Assembly: GCA_964017195.1 (NCBI GenBank) | Contig: OZ024895.1 | Coordinates: forward strand, 15,569,034 to 15,633,033 | Source of the DNA: Siderastrea radians | Taxonomy: Eukaryota > Cnidaria > Anthozoa > Scleractinia > Rhizangiidae | DNA: 64,000 nt | Reading direction: 5' to 3' | Part shown: piece after piece, positions 24,801-35,000 of the stretch | Position numbering within the stretch: position 1 is the stretch's first letter | Layout of the letters: the number at the start of each line of letters is the position of its first letter | Notes under the pieces: model-generated | The model's input: the letters and a program-made list of their open reading frames with translations, nothing else | What the model was told of the DNA's origin: nothing | The model's database searches: none | Made by a program: the position numbers and the translations under genes

Positions 24801-27800
24801 GATTCAACAACATCTTTGTCCAACTATGTTTGATAGTTCTTGTTATCATTTTTGTGTATTTATAAGGAGTCCCTACTGCCGCAGAAATAGTAGGCTTGCC
24901 TGCAGAAACGAAGGACGTGGAAGTAACCATAAAATGGCGTGAACCACCAAACAATGGCGCATCCATAACTGCCTACACTGTGTACCAAAGAACGGTGAGT
25001 AATGATGGTACACCACGTGAATGGAACACAATAAACGTAATTAAAGAAGAGCCACTGAAGCGACAAGTTGCTGTAAAACTGGAGAAAGGCAAGAAGTATC
25101 AATTTGTTGTCACTGCCACAAATAGATTTGGCGAGAGCTTGAAAGAAGGGGGAAAAATCAAGACAATCGTAGTCTTAGGAGGTAAGTGGATGCCGTGTAT
25201 AGTAAGGAAACCACTATACACTACAAAGACTAATTTAAAAATTACAATAATAAGTAGACTATTCTGTGATAAATAAAACTCCTACTACATTACTGATATA
25301 CTAGGCTAGCTCGTACAAGCTCACTTTTACCCTATGTCACCAATTCCCTTTATAAAAGCGTTAATTGAGAAAGACCTTCGCATGCTATATGACAGATAGT
25401 TCCACAAAGCAGCTCCACTTGATGATGTGCTGCGTTTTTAAACGCAGTTTTTCCCTTGGGTAACCCCATATTGTGACTCAAGCCTCTAAAAGCATATTCA
25501 TGTCTGTCGGATATTTAAGGAAAAAGTTTGACAGATAATTGGGTGTCAGCTCGCTGATAATTTTGCACATATGAGTAAACTCAAAATGTAGCATCCTTCC
25601 TCTAGAGTGTCCCATGTATACCAACAGAGGGTGTATCGTAACTCGAGCAGGTGATTATTCGAGCGAGCACGTTTGTGTATTTTCTGAAGGTTACTACGTC
25701 CTGCGGAAGCTACAACTCTAGGGTTTAATAAGCCGGCATCTTGTTTATAGTTATACATTTCGAGTTTTGCTACTTTAAAGGGTATGTTACTTTAGGAATA
25801 TGAGAACATTTTGTTTCTTTTAATACATTATGTTAGGGTGGACTTTTAGGTCATCTCTTTACAGATTAACTAGATAGCTAAGATACATTTCGATATCTGC
25901 GTAGGTGTTCCGGCAGCCGTTCAATTTACAGCTGAGGAAAAGGATGGTTTAATTACATTGAAATGGACAAAACCAGAAACCAATGGAGCATCCATTATAA
26001 AGTATTCTGTCTACCAAAGATTCGTGAATGATAAGGAGTGGAAGAAGCTTGAGGACATATCCGACACCTCCAAACTTGACTATGATCTTAAAGAAGATGA
26101 AGGAAAGGAGTATGAATTTGTGGTGACTGCTACAAACAAATATGGCGAGAGTTCAAAGACAGCCAACATTCAGAAGGTTAAAGTGTTAAAAGGTAGGTTT
26201 AAGGTTACTGAAGGTGACATATAGTTTACGACTCGCCTGATAGCCCAGCGGACGGACCGAAGTGTCCAGGTAAGTTTTTTGGCAAGAAAAACTCCAACGC
26301 ATACTTTACAATTGCAAATTTGCAGGAACACTATCTCGAAACCTGTTATGACAGCGACTTTATATCTCATTTAAGGAACATCCGAAACCAAAGCACGGAT
26401 TCTATAACTTTACAACGCCAAAGTCTGGTTTCCGGCTGAGTTCAAACTATCTACCATGGTATATCATAGGTTATTTGATTTCTAATACATCAATATATTT
26501 TCTTTCCAAGCTTCCGCAAAGCCTCCGGATACTCAATCAGGTAAAAAATGAACGTCAATACAGTTGATACTTCAATTTCTACACTTAAATTATTCGAAAG
26601 GGTAGCTATCTGTTCAGGATTTCCTCAAGTATTGTACACCATTAGGCAACAAGATCAACTGACAAAGATGCAGCAAATAAATATAAAATAAATTTTAAAA
26701 TAACCACTTGTACTTCCTGGAAGCTTCTCTCGAGGTTTCCTCTCAAAAGAAAACTCAAAACTTGCAATAAGGCCCTGCTTGAAATTAAGGACACTCAACT
26801 TTTTCTGAATGTGAATCTCGGTGAGCTCCCCTCAAACTCCTTTTCTCCACCAAACCAATCCGGCTCAGTACAGTAAGGAGGAGGGTGAGGTGTTGCTTGG
26901 GTGATTCCCTAGGGTAGGGAGAGTACCTGTTCTAAGACTATTGTCAGTATTCTGCATCATGTGCCATATCTATTACTCACCTGAGTGAAACATAGAACTC
27001 GAGTATCTTGGCACAGCTTATCTTTAAAACTGTATATTGTATATGTGCATTCTAGGCCATTCGTGTGACGAGCAGAAGACAGTTCTTCATGCTGCCTACA
27101 TCACTACCATCATTTTACTTGTCGTAGTTATACTTATTCTGCTTGTCATGCTTCGAAGAACGCGAAGGTGTCTTGGTAAGTGAGACCTGCTGTTTTGAAT
27201 CAACAATTTCTTGGAGAAAAAAAGAATGTGTTTTTGATGAATTATTACTAGTTTCACATTGTTCAGTTACTAATGCCAGCGTGTTCATATTATTGCAGGA
27301 AACCCTAAGACAAACAAGTAAGTATATTTCTTGTTAATTAATTGGTAAAGGAGGTCAAAGCGAACATTGACACTAAACACGAAGAACACTTTACAGGGGC
27401 ACCCAACGAGAAAATTTTAGCAAAATACTTGAAATATCATTTTCTGCTTTCTTAGATTGTTTCAGAGCTTTTTAAAGGCATATTTGTGTAAGCTAATACA
27501 GATTGATCTGTTCGGATTTTCTAGCTGAAAATTTAGGCCGCAGAAAATTTTAGGAAAGAAAATCCCAGCCGCCGAATTTCCCAGCTGCTGATGGCTCTCC
27601 GAAAATGCTAGCTGACCTTACTTTGGACTCTAAACGACATATTTGTCCCCCCGAAAACAATAGGAACTAACAAGTCATCTTTTTACGAAAGTCGGACGTG
27701 ATATTTCGTCACAGAAATCTCTAGCTTTCACTGCAATTTAATCTGAAAATCTCAGGCGATTTGAGTCCTTCCGAACAGATATTCCCCGAAGCGAACCGTT

Positions 27801-30800
27801 GGGTGCCCCTGACTTTATACCACAATTACGCATCATGCTATAAATCTTTTAAGAATTCTAGCTTAAATACTAAAACGAATATTTTAAAGTTGTGAAGAGT
27901 TAGCAATTCTCTCATTTGTGTACTCTGAAAATAATGTAATGTATTATTAAAGCGTAATACTCTTCTGTGGCAAAATAATGTGATAAAACACTTTCTTCCG
28001 GTAACACCTTGAGGTTTTGTTCCTAGAAACACAGTCAGTCGAAGATAAAAATACAAAACCAGAAAATTCTCAAGTCCTGAAGTGTTTTATCTTTGTTTGA
28101 TTGTTTTTCTTCTGTTTTAATAGCAATTTCTCACTGGTAAGTCCTAAGCTTAAAATGATAACGATATAATTGAAAACTGGACAACGTAGATATTATCATT
28201 CTTGCGTTTTAGAAGAAACAAATGCCCAAGATGCGGGGATCTGGTGGCTATGGTAAGTACAGTTTGTCATCTGCAGAGTAGATGACAAAGAGTAGATGAT
28301 GAGTAGCTAAGTCTTTGAACAGAAATAAATCATGTACCCTTCGGCTTAGACTCGTTCACTTAAGACCTACCTGCACTGAAAAGGACGTAGCTATGACCAT
28401 TTGAGCACACCACCTTGTTTTTGCATTGTAGTCACCAGTTAGTATTTTGTCTTAGCATCTTTGGATTCTGGAAGTTTTTACTTTGTGGCCACATGTTCTT
28501 GAATTGTCTGTGAATAGTCATATATGATTGAGCCATTGAGATAGACGTACCTGTAATAGACTACAGGGAATATCTACTAAACTGCCATAGCTCCACAAAA
28601 TGTCGTTTTATGTACGGAAACATTGGTATCTATGTGGCTCAATCCCATAACCATTGTTATAGTCACTTTATTTTAGCTCAAACAGAAGCTCGTGCATTAC
28701 TGTCCTCTGTACAATCCTTTCATTCGAAAACCACGTAAATACACCAAAGTTTCTCGTGGCCTGTTGGAGGTTACATTGACATTTTTCTCTAGAATCCCAT
28801 AGCCGTCCATGTGGAGGACTCAGCACAGCCCTCAAGAGTGGCTCATTCGGATGACGCTCCAACCTATGCAACCCCAGCAGGGGGAGTCTACATGCCACTT
28901 CATCCCTCAACTAGAAGCTGGGAAATCAGTCGGGAAGAGGTCAACATTATCAAAGTTATCGGTAAAGGAGCCTTCTCTCAAGTTGCCCAGGCAACAGTGC
29001 GAAATTTGCGAGGAAGCAAGGAAGGTATCACAGTGGCGGTGAAGATGCTGAAAGGTAGGATTTTAATTTGTGCCCTTCTATATTCTTTATATGCTCGCAT
29101 TAAGTGCTTTCACGCTTAAGATTGTTGAACATTGTTATCAGTGTAACATTTAGACATCATGAACAGAAGAAAAGCCAGGTTAAAAAGAAACGGAATTATA
29201 AAATTTTCAGGAATTTTCGTCTAACCGCGTATGGACTATCTTTTTTATTGCCGCTTTAGTTCACTTTGGTTTTGAAAAATTTCAAATTTGAGCTCGCGCA
29301 AAAATTCGCTTCCACGTTATTAAAAAATAGTTCATTAGACATGATCGCTCAACTAAATAAGGAAACATACGAAAGTGTATTACAAGTATTACGTACTTCA
29401 GCTGTATAAAGTGTAGATTAAAGAAGCATATTAACACCGAACCAGTGTGGAATTAAACTCCGTTAAACTCCTTTACTCGGAGTAAGAGTACCTTACTTAC
29501 TTAAACGTTTTATCTGCAGCGAACGCACCGGCCTCGGATAGAAAGGACCTGCTGTCAGAACTTGAGTTGATGAAAAAACTGAAACCACATCCTCACGTGA
29601 TCAAGCTGATGGGATGTGTCACAGAGGGCGGTAATGCAGATTGTATTTTTTTAATATCATCTACGATGCTTGTATGGACACGTGATGCAGCCATGTAAAG
29701 TTCGAAGTGTTCGAACGCATTGTTGTAACAGACAATACGAGACAGGGTCATAGAAGATCGACTTGAAGCGCTTGGGTGTCTCACAGTGAGCAAAGAGAAT
29801 TGCATATTTTCCCCAGCCATGCAGCTTTAGTGCCATTTTCCTAGCGCTCTAGCCCCGACCATTTTGGAAAGCTTGTTTGACGGTCATGTTAATTTTCGGA
29901 TAATATGCTAAACATCGTGATGAGTAACGTGATTTGCGCGCATTGCTGAAGAATATCAGATAATGAACATACAGCTTAGGCCCTGGTCAAACGCCGTAAG
30001 TATCATAACCCGAACTAAATCACAGCTTTGGACGAACCACATTAATCAAATTGGACTGTAGATTTAATTTGAACTGAACCAATCGTGTTGGTCAAAAAAC
30101 AATGGAAGACAACTTCAAACTGGCGCGAAGTGAAGAAAAGGTACTGGCTGTACGAGTTCAACGCCAAAGATTATTCAGATCGAGGCTGAAGAGTAGTCAT
30201 TTTGAAAAGTACTTCGTTTGACCCTGAGTGGAATTTCAGCCGTTATTAACCACTCCCCTATTCGGGAAGAACGCAGAGACCGATCCAAGTGTCGACAAAG
30301 CTGAAAGAAAGGTCGAACTTTTCGTGTACTTCATTCGTTTGGGTTATGAAAGGCACCATAACCTCGCATACTGAATAAGTCATACTCACTTGTTAGTTAT
30401 ACTCTCTTCCTCATCGACCAATATCTTGTTTCATTGGCCATAGACTCTCTTCTGGTCCTTATTGAGTACGTACCATTTGGTGATCTGCTGGGCTACTTGA
30501 GGAAGAGTCGAGGGTTGCACGACACATACTATAAGGACCCGGATGTGAAGCCGCAGAGCAACCTGACTGCAGAGCAGTTGATGAGGTTCGCTTGGCAAAT
30601 TGCTGATGGCATGTGTTATTTGTCTTCAAAAAAGGTTAGCTCAACCCCAAAACCCACACTCTCCCCTACCTCCACCCCCTACGGCTCCAAAATATTATCT
30701 AAAACGTTTTGAAAAATAAAACGTGAGATAATTTCTTTTCTAGATTATACATCGTGATTTGGCTGCAAGAAATGTTCTTGTTGGTGAAGGAGAGAGGTGT

Positions 30801-31066
30801 AAGGTGACAGATTTTGGGATGGCTAGAAGTGTGCATCAGGATGATATTTACTCCAGAAAAAGTCGGGTGAGTGATAAAAATGGCATTATATTGAAATTAT
30901 GGGAGAGGAAATAATTCGCTATACAGCGTTACATTTACCATCAGGGTCTTTCGATTTTCGGGCTAAATGATAAATAAATAAGTAAATTAATAGATAAATA
31001 AAATAAATAAATAAATAAAAAGATAATGATAATAATAATGATAATGATAATGGTAATGATAATTGA

Positions 31067-31108
<42 letters not shown>

Positions 31109-31965
31109 TGTAATAATAACAATCCGTCCTTTCACTGACCATGGATGAAATCTTTTAAATTGTTTCTTGAATCCATTAAAAAACGTATTAATTACTTAAT
31201 CAATTAATCAATAACTTACATTATAACATAGAAGGCAAAATTACTGATTGCTGATTGGTTGAGACAGAGGGCATTTTTCTTCATTTTCTTTCTAACGAGG
31301 GCAAAATTACTGACTCCTGATTGGCTAAGCGCCAAAGTTACTGGCATTTCATTGGCTGAGCGAGAGAGCGCGCCATTTGCATTTTGTAAGCGTCTTGAAA
31401 CGAAAAGCAGATCTTGAATTGGATTTTGAATTGTTCAACACAAGGATATCGCTTCAGAGTTTAAATTTAACCGAGTTGGTTGACAAAGATGGTATGGTCT
31501 TCGGGTGATAGTTCGAAGAGAAATTCCAGAAAGTCAGAACCTGAATGTTTTACGGGAAACAGCAAATGGCTATTTGTTTTAAAACTATCGAAAACTTTGG
31601 TTAATTAGCAAGCGAGAGGAAGCTTCGCAACTCAGTTAACTTGAATTAATTTACTTAGTTTGAGTTTTAAGTGTGTTTTGTCAATAAACTAGAATTGTAA
31701 TTATCTCATAAGATGAACATATGCATAATAGACAGTTTCTTTTCAGTTGTCTTTTGTTCTGTACGCTGAGCAGCAGTTAAACTGCTTGTGTGGAGAATTG
31801 TTTATTCCGAGGGCCGGCTGATTGCGGTTTCGACGTACATGGAAAGTTTTCAGAAAATTTTGCCCTCTGTGTTATAAACAAGTAATCGCATTGAGTCCTC
31901 GTAGAATTAAGGATAAATTTTCACTTGTATTTTCAAAGTTTTCTCAAATTGCCCTCGTCGCTGCG

Positions 31966-32008
<43 letters not shown>

Positions 32009-35000
32009 ATGTATCCTTAATTCTACTTGGCCTCATGGGATTACATTACTAATTAGTTAATTTATCAAATAATATAAAACAGCCGTATAAGAATGGGAAG
32101 GATCGTGACAAAACGGATCTCTCGAACCGACCGTAGTAAATACAACTTGACTTCTATTACGTGAACTTGACAATACGATTTTCTCCGTTTGGTCGTTATG
32201 CTACTCCTAATTGCTGTTTGTATTCAAAGGGTCGCCTGCCTGTTAAATGGACTGCTTATGAGGCTTTGATGTATGGAACATACACAACCCAAAGTGACGT
32301 GTAAGTACCCTTTTTTGTGATCAAAGAAATATAATTACTCTCTGGGTACTACAATTTATTATACTCTTACACCTTGAATAAGTCATCTACGTATCAGTTC
32401 TTGGAAAATTTTGAAACATTTTCATTACCTTTGTCCCTTTTGTCCCTTGAAACGAAGTGAACGAAGATTATTCCTGGAAAAAAAAATTGGGATCTTTGTG
32501 CCTTGCATAAAACAACTGTTTTACTTAACTGAAGGTTTAATGAAACCGCCCCTGTATACCAGAGGATTTTTTGTTGTTGAGTGTCTCGATAAAGACGAAA
32601 ATACGAGTTTAAGAGACACTGACCTACAGCTCTAGCAATCCAAGACTGTTTGCATAAAGCTTTTACTTATTCTACGGGTGATTTATACAACCGGACGCTC
32701 ATAGTATTAAATGTTGTTACGAACTGGATGAAAAGTTGAGTTTAGAGAAAGGCTAGAACGGTTAACAGTATTACTGCTTGTGACTTGAAACTCGCGTTGT
32801 ACTGATCGTTCAAACAGGAGAAAACGTACGAGAGTCTCAGGCAACACGAGTTTAAAGTCACAAGCGTTAATATTGTCAACCTTTCGAGCCTTTCTGGCGT
32901 TCTGGTCTGGATTCGGACCGCAACGTCAGGCATGCTACAAGGACGAAAATGACGTTCTCGCAGATAAGCCCTACGTTACTTATTTACCAGTTCTTTGGTA
33001 CTTACTGTGCTATTTTTTAAGTCGCCGCTATTACGCTAGGGTATCTATATGTATTATTTGGTACCTAACAGGTCACTGCAACAGAGATATAAAGGGCTAC
33101 GTCCGTTTAATTACTCTTATTAATTGACCCAATCATACTACTTATCCTATTTGTTTGTAGCTGGAGTTATGGCATCCTGCTATACGAGATTCTAACTGTA
33201 GGTAAGTGTCAACTTAGTTTTGTGTCTGTGATGTCTTATTTCCGAGGTGCTTTATAGTAAGCGTGATTTATTTTGGAGTAACTTCACAGTGTCTGGAAAC
33301 TTGCTGGCACTAGTCGACACAAACGTAAATGTCAATCCAGTTTTACACACACTAAATTGTCTAAATACGTGCATAATAAAAGCTGAACTTCATGTCGTGT
33401 AGGTGGATCTCCATATCCGGATATAAATGCTCGAAAAATCGCCGGGAAACTTCAAGAGGGGTACAGAATGCCAAAACCAAGACACGTTGATGAAAGACTG
33501 TGAGTAACGTTATGTTTATTTGTTTCTTTGTTTGTTTCCAATTAAAAGTACTTTGAAGGCAAGTCGATTTGCACCAATTCTAAACGCCAACATTTGTCAG
33601 TGTCAGCTGGAGTGACAGATGAAAAATTGTTAATTCGGTTAACAGCTCAAAATCCAAGTCCTTTTTTACTCAGTGTCGTGTAAAAAGGCATAAGAGTACT
33701 TACAAAACTCAAATCTAAAAAAACTGACTAGACTTGCATTTGATTGTAATGGAGTGCATCGCCAAAGGCGTTGGACGTTTCGGATGGACTACCAACAAGA
33801 AAGAAAGTAAATATCTAGCTGGCTCATTTTCTATTAAAAGATACTTCTTTTCTTAACTACACTTACTTCAAATGGTGGCATCATAATTGGATATATTTGA
33901 GTTGCTGCTAATGGCGACGATTTCTCCTCTGTTTTTTTTCCTACATAAGATATCAGATTATGATGAAATGTTGGGAAGAAAACCCAAATGATCGACCAAC
34001 GTTTGAGAAACTGAGGAAGATTATGAAAGATATGGAAAGGAACCACAAGGTAAGACGGTCAATTTGAAGGAAGATTATATATGCTTTATTTTAGGCCAAG
34101 GTAAGGAGTAGCACATGACTCAATCTCTTGATATATGGAATATAAAAGTAAGACAAGGCACTTTTGATTCTGCGTAACTATTTTAACGAACATTTTTTTT
34201 TATTAAAGACAAACTTAAAAAACCTCGACGTTTCGACGTCGTCATGACGCCATTATCAGGAGGAAAATAATTATTCTGATTGCGAGAAGACCTATTGAAA
34301 GTTGAAAAAAGTTGAAAAAATTAGCATAAGGCAGTAAACAAAGACCTTGGCGCGAATAGAGTCGGTTTGCACGTTTAAATCTGGGACTAGCCTACGTATA
34401 AAAAGCATCTCTTTAACGAGGCAGTCAAACTTGTTCTTGCATTTGGCGAGCACGTGAAACTGACTAATTAAGTTCTTAGGAACCAAGGCATTGTGTTCGA
34501 TCTTGTAGTAGCCAACATACCCTGCATCACACAGGTTACATTTAAACTGATACACAACGCATTGTTGGCTAACAATAGCGGGCTTAGCTTCTCGCACTTG
34601 GAGATCTTGGTTTAGTTTCCGGCTAACAAACACAGGTCGTAGTGTTCTTTGGATCTTTGAACTGGGATTGTTAAGGCGTTTCTTAACGATATTGGCTGAT
34701 TCTTGATCTTTAAAGGGCAAGATGACTCTGATGGTGTTGTCCTGTGTTGGGATGAGATGTTGGTCATCCGACATCTTGGAGTCAATGACCTGTTTAATTG
34801 CAGTGGTGATTAAGCGCAAAGGGTACTTGAGCTTCAAAAACACTTCTCTCAAGCGATCGCATTCTTCTGTGAAATGCGACCAATGCGACGAAAGTCGGTA
34901 GGCTCGATCGAGCATAGTAACGATCAAACCTCTCTTATACCGATTATCCACATGGCTTTGATAGTGGAGTAGCAAGCCGGAATTGGTCGGTTTAATATAA

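Noticed and set aside
30919..31135. Minus-strand poly-Leu and poly-Ile reading frames
   Set aside because: They are translations of an AAT-type microsatellite in an intron.
31217..32047. TTACATTA occurring on both sides of an ~820-bp repeat-like stretch as an 8-bp duplication
   Set aside because: The sequences just inside do not form inverted ends, so coincidence in AT-rich DNA is likely.
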